DNA from: Phyllobacterium zundukense
Lineage (GTDB): Bacteria; Pseudomonadota; Alphaproteobacteria; Rhizobiales; Rhizobiaceae
Assembly: GCF_002764115.1 (NCBI RefSeq)
Contig: NZ_CP017940.1
Location: forward strand, 1,586,501 to 1,650,500
DNA length: 64,000 bases
Direction: 5' to 3'
Below are positions 37,133-45,673 of this stretch, one piece after another. Position 1 is the stretch's first letter; each line of letters starts with the position of its first letter. The translations under genes were made by a program, and so were the position numbers. The notes under the pieces are model-generated. The model was not told the origin of the DNA and ran no database searches. It was given only the letters and a program-made list of their open reading frames with translations.

Positions 37133-38319
37133 GCGGATTTCCGTTGCTGCAGGCGGGACGCAAGGCGAACAATGCCGGCACACGCCGCATCGATCTTGTC
37201 ATCGGCAACACTCAGGCTCAAGCGAAGATAACCGGAAAGATTCTTGCCGAAGGATTCGCCAGGCATCACCGCGACGAATTCTTCTTCAAGCAGGCGCATG
37301 GCGAAGTCATCGCCGGAAAGGCCGGTCGCGCGGATGTCGGCAAGGATGAACATGCCGGCCTGCGGCACCTTGGAGATAATCCCGGCAATGCCGTCGAGCC
37401 GTTCCGAGATCAGCTGTGCCCGGCGCAGATAGCTTTTGCGCATAGTTGCCGCGGCCGCCGAAGGCTGGCCCAGGGCGTAAGCGGTCATATCCGCGATGAA
37501 GGGCTGTACGCCGAAAAGCATGGATTCCGACAGGGGCAGCAACCGCTTGGTGAATTCCTTCGGCCCAACACACCAGCCGCTGCGGAACCCGGGTGCCGCG
37601 TGCGACTTGGAAATGGACGCAACCGCGATGGTGCGCTCGGCCAGTTCCGGACGATCCAGCGGCGAGGCGAACTTACCGTCGAAAATCAGCAACTCATAGA
37701 CTTCGTCGGAAACGATCCAGAGATTATGCTTGCGGCAAACTTCGCCGATCTCCGCTACTTCCTGCTCGCTCAGGACAGCGCCGGTTGGATTGTGAGGCGT
37801 GTTGAGCAGGAGGACCTTGGCCTTAGGCGTAATGACCTTCTCCAGGTCCGCCGCCTGCATGCGAAAGCCCTTTTCGGGACGAAGCGGTACGGAAACGCGT
37901 GTCGCACCAGTCGCACGAACGACCCCGTCATAGGTCGCATAGAGCGGATCGCCAGTGATGATTTCGTCACCTTCTTCGGCAAGGCCGAGCATGACCAGCG
38001 ACAGTGCCGTCTGCGTGCCGGGAAAGCACATGATGTTGTCCGCTTCGATCTGACGGCCAGTGCGGGCCGTATATTTGGCAGAAAGGGCGGCCAGAACGGC
38101 CGGCTCGCCGCGGCCGTTCGAATAGCCTGTCCGGCCAGAACGCATGGCGCGTTCGGCGACATCGATCATGTCAGTTGGTGTCGGGATGTCCGGTTCACCA
38201 ATCGTCAGTTCGATAATTTCGTGACCGGCACGTTTCATTTCGCGCGCACGGATATGGACAGCCCATTTATCGGAGCCCAATCCGGCCAGACGATCGGTAA
38301 CAGACGCAAAGCGCATCAT
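37129..38319 (-). CDS. aruH: Arginine:pyruvate aminotransferase-like class I/II aminotransferase
   Basis: A 396-residue PLP enzyme of fold type I. It shows ELTIGEPDIPTPTDM at the N-terminus, NTPHNPTGAVLS, the VSDEVYELLIF Asp/Tyr pair, the Schiff-base Lys in SISKSHAAPGFRSGW (about residue 238) and the carboxylate-binding Arg in YLRLSLSV. The arrangement aminotransferase then ThDP decarboxylase matches AruH-AruI, where the amino group of L-arginine goes to pyruvate. It is translationally coupled on both sides: overlap with the TetR gene stop upstream and with the aruI start downstream. Substrate specificity is inferred from context only. Confidence 0.7.
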   Translation of the reverse strand: MMRFASVTDRLAGLGSDKWAVHIRAREMKRAGHEIIELTIGEPDIPTPTDMIDVAERAMRSGRTGYSNGRGEPAVLAALSAKYTARTGRQIEADNIMCFPGTQTALSLVMLGLAEEGDEIITGDPLYATYDGVVRATGATRVSVPLRPEKGFRMQAADLEKVITPKAKVLLLNTPHNPTGAVLSEQEVAEIGEVCRKHNLWIVSDEVYELLIFDGKFASPLDRPELAERTIAVASISKSHAAPGFRSGWCVGPKEFTKRLLPLSESMLFGVQPFIADMTAYALGQPSAAAATMRKSYLRRAQLISERLDGIAGIISKVPQAGMFILADIRATGLSGDDFAMRLLEEEFVAVMPGESFGKNLSGYLRLSLSVADDKIDAACAGIVRLASRLQQRKSA

Positions 38320-38972
38320 TGAGCGCCTCCTTCAGCTTTAAGTGAAATTCCAAGCACGGCTTCGATAGCGGTAATGCCCGTGTCAGCCAACTCCCCATCG
38401 GCGAAAATATCGCCCGCCAGACAGCCTTCCAACCATAGACCGTCGATGATCGCATTGATGGCGATAGCGTGACGACGGGTATGGTTTGTTTCCGCTGGTT
38501 TGCCGACAGCCAGCAAGGCATCCCGGATCAGAGCCTCGAGTTCATCGCGAAATCCAAGATATCCTTCGCGATGTGCCACTGCCATTGCCGGATCGGCGTG
38601 AACCAGTCCGATGAATCCCGCCCAGAGGGAAAGATTGTTGGGGTCCATGATCGGTTGACCCAGATTGGCAGTCACGAATGCATAGAGACGGGCCCGCGGA
38701 TCGTCGGGCGCATTTTGCAATGCGTCGCTCGCCTGAACCGTCATGCGATTCATTACTGCACGATAGGCGGCACCGATCAGGTCGTCCTTCGTCGGGAAAT
38801 AATAACGGATAAGCCCTGCGGTCACGTCCGCGCGCAATGCGATTTCGCGTACGGTCGCCCCGGCAAGACCGCGCTCCGCCACACATTCCAGGGTCGCCGC
38901 GATCAGGTCCTCACGGCGTTTGTCTTCGCCTTCGCGGCGAAAGCTCTTGCGTGTGACGGTCTGGGTTTTCAT
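38316..38972 (-). CDS. TetR-family regulator
   Basis: A 218-residue repressor-type protein. The N-terminal HTH reads RREDLIAATLECVAERG then ATVREIALRADVTAGLIRYYF, close in style to BetI-like TetR proteins; the C-terminal part is the helical ligand domain. It sits inside the operon: its ATG overlaps the stop of the GME gene upstream, and its stop overlaps the aruH start. Autoregulation of the operon from the promoter at 39878-39905 is the obvious hypothesis. Ligand unknown; an arginine-derived guanidino compound would fit. Confidence 0.85.
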   Translation of the reverse strand: MKTQTVTRKSFRREGEDKRREDLIAATLECVAERGLAGATVREIALRADVTAGLIRYYFPTKDDLIGAAYRAVMNRMTVQASDALQNAPDDPRARLYAFVTANLGQPIMDPNNLSLWAGFIGLVHADPAMAVAHREGYLGFRDELEALIRDALLAVGKPAETNHTRRHAIAINAIIDGLWLEGCLAGDIFADGELADTGITAIEAVLGISLKAEGGAQ

Positions 38973-39841
38973 TGGCGCCAGACAGGTCGTGTCAGGCAAG
39001 TGGGGCCACCCTCGCAGGCGATGCACAGAGCATCGGCCTCGAAGGTCGTCACGGTGCAGCCAGCAGCTTCCATCGCGGCCTTTGTCTTTTCAAAGCCGGC
39101 AACTGCGATCACCTCGTAAGGAGCCGTCGGCAGGACATTGAGATTGAGCCCATTGCTGGCGGCGAACTCTTCCTCGGGAGCCGCGACGAGCCGGATGCCA
39201 CGCTCCTTCAATAGCTGGTAGAAAGCTGCCGGCAAGAGGGGGAGGTGGACCAGCGCCAGGTCCTCGGCGAGTGGAGAAATGATCGACATCAGGTGCAGGC
39301 AGGCTTCTTCCCCATGCCAGAGCGGCAGATCGAAACCCAGAACGGTAATGCCGAGGGGCTTGAGAATGTCGGACAGCTGTTCGATTCCCGCCTGGTTGGT
39401 ACGGACACCGCGTCCGACAGCCAGTGTCTTGCTGTCGACCCAGACGCAGTCGCCGCCTTCGACAGTACCTGGCGATTCGATCCGGCCGAGAACAGGCACG
39501 TCCATCTGGCGATAGGTTTCGTGATGCAAATCCGGCTCATCCAGACGCAGGCTCTTGCCCATGCGAAGCAGAACTGCGCCTTTATCGGTGACGAGTGACG
39601 GATCATGGGTGAAGATCGAATCCGACAAGCCGTCATTTCCATCTCTGATCCATGTAATGTCAGCACCCGACTGGGCGACAAGGCCGGCGAAGACGCGATG
39701 CTGTTCGGAGGCCTTGCGAGCATCGAACTGCGGTCCATAGTGCCAGACATCGCGTTCGGCTCCCGCCATCACGCGATCCGGCATGCGCATGATGACGCGT
39801 TTCAGGGGAAGGGCCATGGACTGGGAACCGAATGCGCTCAT
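38969..39841 (-). CDS. Dimethylarginine dimethylaminohydrolase/GME family hydrolase
   Basis: A 290-residue pentein-fold protein. It has VIMRMPDRVMAGAERD near the start, the FTHDPSLVTD segment, TVEGGDCVWVD (Glu/Asp), HLMSIISPLA (catalytic His) and Cys 282 in CEGGPTCLTRPVW. The GGPTCLTRP ending is of the dimethylarginine-dimethylaminohydrolase type, which releases dimethylamine and citrulline from methylated arginine; ornithine-forming relatives also exist. ATG 39841 is preferred over 39892 because the latter overlaps a good promoter. It is the first gene of the GME-TetR-aruH-aruI operon. It is only distantly related to the GME protein at 33112. Confidence 0.75.
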   Translation of the reverse strand: MSAFGSQSMALPLKRVIMRMPDRVMAGAERDVWHYGPQFDARKASEQHRVFAGLVAQSGADITWIRDGNDGLSDSIFTHDPSLVTDKGAVLLRMGKSLRLDEPDLHHETYRQMDVPVLGRIESPGTVEGGDCVWVDSKTLAVGRGVRTNQAGIEQLSDILKPLGITVLGFDLPLWHGEEACLHLMSIISPLAEDLALVHLPLLPAAFYQLLKERGIRLVAAPEEEFAASNGLNLNVLPTAPYEVIAVAGFEKTKAAMEAAGCTVTTFEADALCIACEGGPTCLTRPVWRQ

Positions 39842-39877
39842 GCTGGGCGTGCTTTCAAAAAATTGCGACTGCGAGTA

Positions 39878-39906
39878 TTTATACGCTTGCATAATTAGAG
39901 CGCAAG
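39878..39906 (-). promoter_or_regulatory. Promoter and overlapping palindrome of the GME-TetR-aruHI operon
   Basis: On the minus strand TTGCGC (39905-39900) and TATAAA (39883-39878) are 16 bases apart, a good sigma-70-type spacing. The inverted repeat CTTGC/GCAAG (39886-39890, 39902-39906) covers the spacer and the -35, where a TetR repressor would block RNA polymerase. Confidence 0.5.
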
Positions 39907-40013
39907 TGGTGTGATGCGGTTAATTCGGGCGGTTTAGACCTGTGGTGACAAAAGAGGCGGATCAAAGGTGTCATGACCAAACGTGCACGACAACCACGGA
40001 ATGGAATCCAGGA

Positions 40014-40835
40014 ATGATGGCGACGGAAGTGGCCGCCGTTTCAACGGATCCTCTTCAACCGGCAGCCGAACAGGCTGAGGCCATACACATCCGGGATCTG
40101 CACAAGCGCTTCGGTGCGCTTGAGGTTCTCAAGGGTGTTTCCCTGACAGCAAGGGATGGCGATGTGGTTGCGCTCATTGGCGGCAGCGGCTCCGGCAAAT
40201 CGACCTTTCTTCGGTGTATCAACTTCCTTGAAAATCCCACCAGCGGCGTCATTCGCATCAATGGCGAAAATGTTCAGATGGTCAGCGACGGCCAAGGCGG
40301 TCAGTATCCTGCGAACCGCCGCCAGATCGAGCGGATTCGCAGCCGTCTCGGCATGGTGTTCCAGAATTTCAATCTCTGGCAGCACATGACGCTCATCCAG
40401 AACGTCATCGAGGTTCCGATCCACGTTCTCGGCGTGAAGCGCGACGAGGCAATGGTCATTGGCGAACAGCTCCTGGAGCGCGTCGGGCTATCAGCGAAAC
40501 GCGACGTCTATCCCGCTTATCTTTCCGGCGGCCAGCAGCAGCGCGCCGCCATTGCCCGCGCGCTCGCCATCCAGCCGCGCGTCATGCTGTTCGACGAGCC
40601 GACTTCCGCGCTCGATCCGGAGCTTGTCGGAGAGGTGCTGAAGGTCATCGGCGACCTCGCGAAAGAGGGCCGCACCATGCTTCTGGTCACGCATGAGATG
40701 AAATTCGCCCGCGAAGTGGCGAGCCATGTCATGTACCTGCACAACGGCATTGTCGAAGAAGAGGGGCCGCCGGAAAAATTGTTTGGATCGCCAAAATCCG
40801 AACGTTTGAAGCAGTTTATCCGAACTGTCTCATAA
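40014..40835 (+). CDS. Polar amino-acid ABC transporter ATP-binding protein (HisP/ArtP-like)
   Basis: A 273-residue ATPase. Walker A GGSGSGKST, Q-loop MVFQNFNLWQHMTL, signature LSGGQQQRAAIARAL, Walker B MLFDEPTSALDPEL and switch His in LLVTHEMKFARE are all present. The FNLW/HMT wording and size are of the His/Arg/Lys/ornithine or opine uptake type. Two adjacent ATGs (40014, 40017) are possible starts. It is divergent from the GME-TetR-aruHI operon and first in a four-gene transporter operon. This context fits arginine or an arginine derivative as the solute. Confidence 0.85.
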   Translation: MMATEVAAVSTDPLQPAAEQAEAIHIRDLHKRFGALEVLKGVSLTARDGDVVALIGGSGSGKSTFLRCINFLENPTSGVIRINGENVQMVSDGQGGQYPANRRQIERIRSRLGMVFQNFNLWQHMTLIQNVIEVPIHVLGVKRDEAMVIGEQLLERVGLSAKRDVYPAYLSGGQQQRAAIARALAIQPRVMLFDEPTSALDPELVGEVLKVIGDLAKEGRTMLLVTHEMKFAREVASHVMYLHNGIVEEEGPPEKLFGSPKSERLKQFIRTVS

Positions 40836-40892
40836 ATTAAGCGAAATAATCAGCGAATAATCCTGGGGAACAACGAGCGAATGGAGATGAGT

Positions 40893-41675
40893 ATGAAGTC
40901 TTTTCTGAAAACGACGGTTGCAGCCGTTGTTCTGGTGATCGCCGGAATGGGTGCGGCCACTGCCGAACAAATCAAGGTCGGTATTGCCGCCGAACCCTAT
41001 CCGCCATTCGCCTCGCCCGACGCTTCGGGCAAATGGCAGGGCTGGGAAGTGGATATTGCCATGGCGATGTGCGAGCAGGCCAAGCTCGATTGCGTAATCA
41101 CGCCTGTTTCGTGGGACGGCATCATTCCGGCCCTGACAACGAAGAAGATCGATATGATCGCCGCGTCGATGTCGATCACCGCCGAGCGTGAGAAGACAAT
41201 CGATTTTTCCGATAAATATTACAACACGCCAACAGTCATTCTTGGTTCCAAGGACGTCAAAATGCAACCGACGCCCGAGGGGCTGAAGGGCAAGATTCTG
41301 GGTGTTCAGGTTTCGACAGTACACCAGGTTTACGCGAAAAAGCATTTCGCGGACACAGCTGCGGAAATCAAGGAATACCAGACACAGGACGAGGCTAATC
41401 AGGATCTGGCTGCCGGACGTATCGATGCGACGCAGGCGGATTCACTGGCGCTCGAAACCTTTGCCCAGACAGATGCCGGCAAGGCCTGCTGCGAGATCAA
41501 GGGCAAGGTTGCCGATGATCTCGAAGTTCTTGGACCGGGCGTCGGTGTCGGTTTGCGTAAGGGTGATACCGAACTCAAGGAAAAGATCAACGCCGCCATC
41601 AAGGGCATACGCGACAGCGGCAAATATGAAGAAATCTCGAAGAAATATTTCAACTTCGATATTTACGGCGGCTAA
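40893..41675 (+). CDS. Polar amino-acid ABC transporter substrate-binding protein
   Basis: A 260-residue periplasmic protein; ATG 40893 has GGAG seven bases upstream. Signal peptide MKSFLKTTVAAVVLVIAGMG, cleavage near ATA-EQ. The SBP_bac_3 fold shows GIAAEPYPPFASPDASGKWQG, ISWDGIIPAL-type VSWDGIIPALTTKKIDMI and DFSDKYYNTP. Basic amino-acid binding proteins of the HisJ/ArgT group share this layout; the Asp in AASMSITAERE contacts differ between ligands, so specificity is not certain. An intercistronic hairpin follows it, which commonly keeps binding-protein mRNA more abundant than permease mRNA. Confidence 0.83.
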   Translation: MKSFLKTTVAAVVLVIAGMGAATAEQIKVGIAAEPYPPFASPDASGKWQGWEVDIAMAMCEQAKLDCVITPVSWDGIIPALTTKKIDMIAASMSITAEREKTIDFSDKYYNTPTVILGSKDVKMQPTPEGLKGKILGVQVSTVHQVYAKKHFADTAAEIKEYQTQDEANQDLAAGRIDATQADSLALETFAQTDAGKACCEIKGKVADDLEVLGPGVGVGLRKGDTELKEKINAAIKGIRDSGKYEEISKKYFNFDIYGG

Positions 41676-41681
41676 GGTGTC

Positions 41682-41711
41682 GGCTGGGGCAGGGGTCATC
41701 CTGCTCCGGCT
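41682..41711 (+). promoter_or_regulatory. Intercistronic hairpin after the binding-protein gene
   Basis: Arms 41682-41693 and 41700-41711 pair over 12 bp with three G-U pairs around the loop GGTCAT. There is no T-run. It is probably a 3'-end stabiliser or partial attenuator between the binding protein and its permeases. Confidence 0.5.
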
Positions 41712-41755
41712 CATTTGATGTGAAACCCTGTTACTAACGCTGAATCGAGGACGGC

Positions 41756-42508
41756 TTGGCCGATGCATCGATTATTCCTGCCGCGATCTCCGGCATGTTC
41801 GAGCTTCTCTCGCCATATCCGCCAGGTTGGGGCGGCAATCTTCTGCGCGGGCTTCTGCATTCCCTGCAGATTGCTTTCGGGGCATTCGGCATGGGCCTGG
41901 TTATCGGAACACTTGGCGCCTACGGCAAGCTCTACGGCGGTGCGATTGTGCGCGATCTGACAGAAATCTATACCACGCTGGTCCGTGCGATTCCGGAGCT
42001 GGTGCTGATCCTGCTGCTCTACTATGCCGGCACAGACCTGATCAATCGCGTGCTCGAGGGGATGGGGTATCAAAGGGTCGATATTAATGGGCTCGTTGCT
42101 GGTATTGTAGTACTCGGCTTTGTTCAAGGCGCCTACGCGACCGAAGTCTTGCGTGGCGCAATCAAATCAATCCCGCAAGGGGAAGTCGAGGCGGCGAGAG
42201 CCTATGGCATGTCGCCAACACTGATGATGCGCCGGATCACGCTTCCGGCGATGCTGCCACATGCCTTACCGGGGCTCGCCAATCTCTGGCTCATCTCGAC
42301 CAAGGATACGGCGCTGCTGGCAGTCGTCGGTTTCAGCGAGCTGACCCTGGAGACACGCCAGGCAGCAGGGGCCACAAAGGCGTACATGCTCTTCTACGTA
42401 GCGGCCGGTGCGCTCTATCTGTTCATCACGCTGTTCTCCAACGTCATTCTGGCGAGGGTCGAACAATGGGCGCGGCGCGGCATGCCTTCGGTCAAGGAGG
42501 CGCGATAA
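41756..42508 (+). CDS. Polar amino-acid ABC transporter permease (HisQ-like)
   Basis: A 250-residue membrane permease read from TTG 41756. It shows the GGNLLRGLLHSLQIAFGAFGMGLVIGTLGA opening (residues about 26-55), VRAIPELVLILLLYYAG, and the EAA-type loop EVEAARAYGMSPTLMMRRITLP. These are the standard features of the HisQ/HisM family. Its TAA stop overlaps the ATG of the next permease. It presumably pairs with that protein to form the heterodimeric channel energised by the ATPase at 40014. Confidence 0.85.
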   Translation: MADASIIPAAISGMFELLSPYPPGWGGNLLRGLLHSLQIAFGAFGMGLVIGTLGAYGKLYGGAIVRDLTEIYTTLVRAIPELVLILLLYYAGTDLINRVLEGMGYQRVDINGLVAGIVVLGFVQGAYATEVLRGAIKSIPQGEVEAARAYGMSPTLMMRRITLPAMLPHALPGLANLWLISTKDTALLAVVGFSELTLETRQAAGATKAYMLFYVAAGALYLFITLFSNVILARVEQWARRGMPSVKEAR

Positions 42509-43347
42509 TGACCGGACCGCCCATAGAAGTGCCGATCGAAACCTTCCCGATCCACAAGGAGGCGGATGCGAGCCGCCAGACGCGCAGACTGCCGCCGCAT
42601 CGTATCGTCCTTATTCTCATTGGACTGGCGCTGCTGGCATCGGCCATCTTTTTCCTGCGCTGGGATTGGCTGCCCAACTACGGCGATTTGATTTTGCAAG
42701 GCCTGTGGCGGACGATCTGGATTCTGTGCGTGACAGTTTTTCTCGGCTTCCTCCTGGCGGTTCCGCTGGGGCTGGCGCAAGCAGCAGGCCCCGCCATTCT
42801 GGCCATTCCGGCGCGGGCATTTTGTACGGTCATTCGCGGCACTCCGCTCCTCGTTCAACTTTGGCTGCTCTATTACGGTCTCGGTTCGCTATTCCCTCAA
42901 TATCCGTGGATTCGTGGGTCGGAGCTTTGGCCATATCTGCGACAGGCCTGGCCCTATGCTGTACTAGCACTGACCCTTTCCTATGCGGGTTATGAAGGCG
43001 AAGTCATGCGCGGCGCATTCGTGAGCGTTCCCAAGGGACAGCTGGAAGCGGCACGTGCGTTTGGCATGCGGCGGTTTACGATCTTCCGCCGCATCTGGTT
43101 GCCGCAGGCTATACACCGCGCCTTACCTACGCTTGCGGGCGAGGCAGTCCTGCAGCTCAAATCAACGCCATTGGTTGCGACGATCACGGTCGTCGATCTT
43201 TATTCGGTCGCTTCGCGGGTGCGGCAGGATACCTTTCTTACCTATGAACCACTGTTGCTGCTTGCAGCGGGCTATGTGGTCATCACGGCTATCATCGTGT
43301 ACCTGTTCCGGCGCCTGGAAACACTTATCCCGTCGAAACTTGGATAA
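42508..43347 (+). CDS. Polar amino-acid ABC transporter permease (HisM-like)
   Basis: A 279-residue permease beginning with a hydrophilic N-terminus (PIEVPIETFPIHKEAD), then helices such as IVLILIGLALLASAIFFL and FLAVPLGLAQAAG-like VFLGFLLAVPLGLAQ. It has VIRGTPLLVQLWLLYYGLG and the EAA-type loop AARAFGMRRFTIFRRIWLPQA. ATG 42508 overlaps the stop of the HisQ-like gene (TAATG). It is the last gene of the transporter operon; a 194-bp gap follows before the CocE-type hydrolase gene. Confidence 0.85.
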   Translation: MTGPPIEVPIETFPIHKEADASRQTRRLPPHRIVLILIGLALLASAIFFLRWDWLPNYGDLILQGLWRTIWILCVTVFLGFLLAVPLGLAQAAGPAILAIPARAFCTVIRGTPLLVQLWLLYYGLGSLFPQYPWIRGSELWPYLRQAWPYAVLALTLSYAGYEGEVMRGAFVSVPKGQLEAARAFGMRRFTIFRRIWLPQAIHRALPTLAGEAVLQLKSTPLVATITVVDLYSVASRVRQDTFLTYEPLLLLAAGYVVITAIIVYLFRRLETLIPSKLG

Positions 43348-43541
43348 AGGATTTGTGCTGTGGCGCAAATTGTTCGACTTATGTCGCAAGTGTTTGATGC
43401 GTGCCGTTGAGCAGATGCGCATAGTGTGGGCAAAAGGAACGCCTCGCAAAGACGAGAAAATGGGATTCATGCTTTCGCCTGGCGTGCGCTGCCGGCGGGC
43501 ATTATCTATTTTCAACTCCGTTGTGAGGACGAAAGGTGATA

Positions 43542-45545
43542 ATGCGGACAGTCGAAACTTTTCAGCATAAGGTCACAGAGCAAGCCGACATGGGCATAAT
43601 CTTGTCCGACGGCTGCCGCCTTTCGGCGCGGGTCTGGATGCCCGAAGATGCCGAAGAAAATCCGGTTCCTGCCATTCTTGAGTTCCTTCCCTATCGCAAG
43701 CGCGATGGTACAACTGCCCGGGACAATCTCACTCATCCTTACTTTGCCGGCCACGGCTATGCCTGCCTGCGTGTCGACATGCGCGGCAACGGCGATTCCG
43801 AAGGCCTGATGGAGGATGAATATTCAGAGCAGGAACTGGCGGATGCCTGCGAAGTGATCGAGTGGATTGCAAAACAGCCGTGGTCAACCGGCAAGGTTGG
43901 CATGATGGGCATATCCTGGGGCGGCTTCAATTCACTGCAGGTCTCAGCACTCCAGCCCGAAGCGTTGAAGGCAATCATCACCCTCTGCTCCACCGACGAC
44001 CGCTATGCCGACGACATCCACTACAAGGGCGGGTTGCTGCTCAATGAGAATCTCGGCTGGGGCGCGACCATGCTGGCCTATTCGTCGCGACCACCGGATC
44101 CCGCCCACGTTGGCGAAAAGTGGCGAAAAATGTGGCTTGACCGGCTCGCGAATGAACCATTTCTGCCGGCCGTCTGGCTAAAGCATCAGACGCGCGACGG
44201 GTATTGGCAGCGCGGTTCGGTTTGCGAGGATTTTTCCGCGATCAAGGCTGCCACTCTTGCGGTTGGCGGGTGGGGCGATGCCTACAAGAACGCCGTACCG
44301 CGGCTGATGCAGGGCATCACCGCGCCGGTAAAGGGTATCATCGGCCCGTGGATGCATAAATATCCGCATTTCGCGGTACCCGAGCCACGCATTGGTTTCC
44401 TGCAGGAGGCCCTGCGCTGGTGGGATCGCTGGCTCAAGGATATCGATACGGGCGTCGAGAACGATCCGGCCTATCGCGGTTATTTGATGGATTCGGTTCG
44501 TCCAAAGAGCTGGTACACGGAACGTCCTGGCTACTGGATCACGGAAGAACAATGGCCGTCAAAGAATATCGCCACCGAAGTGTTGCATCTTCAGGCTGAC
44601 AAGTTGCTCTCATCGGAAGCGTCCAGCAATTTTTCCCACCTTGTTGCGTCACCCCAGGATTGCGGCATGATGAGCGGCGAATATTGCGCGATCTGGCTCG
44701 GACCGGAAATGCCGGGCGATCAGCGCCGCGACGATGCGCTTTCCGTTTGTTACGATACGGTCCTCGAAAAGCCGATCGATATCGTTGGCGCGCCCGAAAT
44801 TTCCCTTACGTTGACAAGTAACAGGCCGGTGGCGATGGTCGCGGTACGCCTGTGCGATGTGCACCCGGATGGTGCATCGACACGCATCACCTATGGCGTC
44901 CTCAACCTCTGTCACAGGGATGGCCATGATAATGCCCAGCCACTGGTCCCGGGTGAGGCAGTCACGGTTCGGTTCAAGCTCGATGATATTGCCTACAGGA
45001 TGCCTGCGGGCCACACGCTACGTGTCGCTGTATCGTCATCCTACTGGCCTATGGTCTGGCCATCGCCAGCGCATGTCAGCCTTACAATCCAGTCCGGGCA
45101 GATCAGCATTCCCTCGCGCGAAATTGCGGCTGGTGACGAATGGAGTTTTCCGGAGCCGGAAGCCGCGTCGCCATGGGAGATCGAAACCCTGCGGGCGGGG
45201 AGCAGTAGCCGTTCCATCGAGCATGACCAGGTCAGTGGCAAGATCGCTCTGCTGATCGAAGACGATTTTGGCGAGGCACGCGACAAGGATCATGGGCTGA
45301 TCCATGGCGGCGTGGCGCGCGAGCGCTGGGAAATCCATGCAGATGATCCGCTGTCCGCCTATGGCGAAACCCATTGGACCGAGATTTCCGGACGCGACAA
45401 CTGGCGGATACGTACGGAAACTTTCACGACCATGCGGTCCGACACAGACAATTTCTATCTCACCGGCCGGATCGAGGCCTACGAGAACGACAATGTAGTG
45501 TTCGAACGGGACTTTGCCGAAACAATCGCACGCCAATGCATATGA
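43542..45545 (+). CDS. CocE/NonD family hydrolase
   Basis: A 667-residue serine hydrolase of the CocE/NonD (X-Pro dipeptidyl-peptidase S15-like) family. Residues about 25-310 form the alpha/beta-hydrolase part: FLPYRKRDGT, LRVDMRGNGDSEG, the nucleophile elbow GISWGGFNS (Ser about 125), catalytic Asp in VGGWGDAYKNAV and His in GPWMHKYPH. A C-terminal beta-jelly-roll domain (ISLTLTSNRPVAMVAVRL onward) completes it. ATG 43542 follows AAAGGTG. No signal peptide. Esters or acyl-amino bonds are cleaved in the family. It lies between an amino-acid and a peptide transporter, so a role in hydrolysing an imported conjugate is plausible. Confidence 0.8.
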   Translation: MRTVETFQHKVTEQADMGIILSDGCRLSARVWMPEDAEENPVPAILEFLPYRKRDGTTARDNLTHPYFAGHGYACLRVDMRGNGDSEGLMEDEYSEQELADACEVIEWIAKQPWSTGKVGMMGISWGGFNSLQVSALQPEALKAIITLCSTDDRYADDIHYKGGLLLNENLGWGATMLAYSSRPPDPAHVGEKWRKMWLDRLANEPFLPAVWLKHQTRDGYWQRGSVCEDFSAIKAATLAVGGWGDAYKNAVPRLMQGITAPVKGIIGPWMHKYPHFAVPEPRIGFLQEALRWWDRWLKDIDTGVENDPAYRGYLMDSVRPKSWYTERPGYWITEEQWPSKNIATEVLHLQADKLLSSEASSNFSHLVASPQDCGMMSGEYCAIWLGPEMPGDQRRDDALSVCYDTVLEKPIDIVGAPEISLTLTSNRPVAMVAVRLCDVHPDGASTRITYGVLNLCHRDGHDNAQPLVPGEAVTVRFKLDDIAYRMPAGHTLRVAVSSSYWPMVWPSPAHVSLTIQSGQISIPSREIAAGDEWSFPEPEAASPWEIETLRAGSSSRSIEHDQVSGKIALLIEDDFGEARDKDHGLIHGGVARERWEIHADDPLSAYGETHWTEISGRDNWRIRTETFTTMRSDTDNFYLTGRIEAYENDNVVFERDFAETIARQCI

Positions 45546-45673
45546 ATTCAGCACCCTGCTGAGGAGGGATATTTTACTAGATCAACGGGTTGCACTTCAC
45601 GGGTATCAAGTCGCATTATCACAAAAACCAGATTTGGACGCGAGGCGTCCAAGGATCAAAAAGGGGAATGGGT

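Noticed and set aside
43348..43541. A riboswitch or small gene between the HisM-like and CocE-type genes
   Set aside because: The 194 bp have no recognisable aptamer core and only shadow frames; a plain promoter region is the simplest reading.
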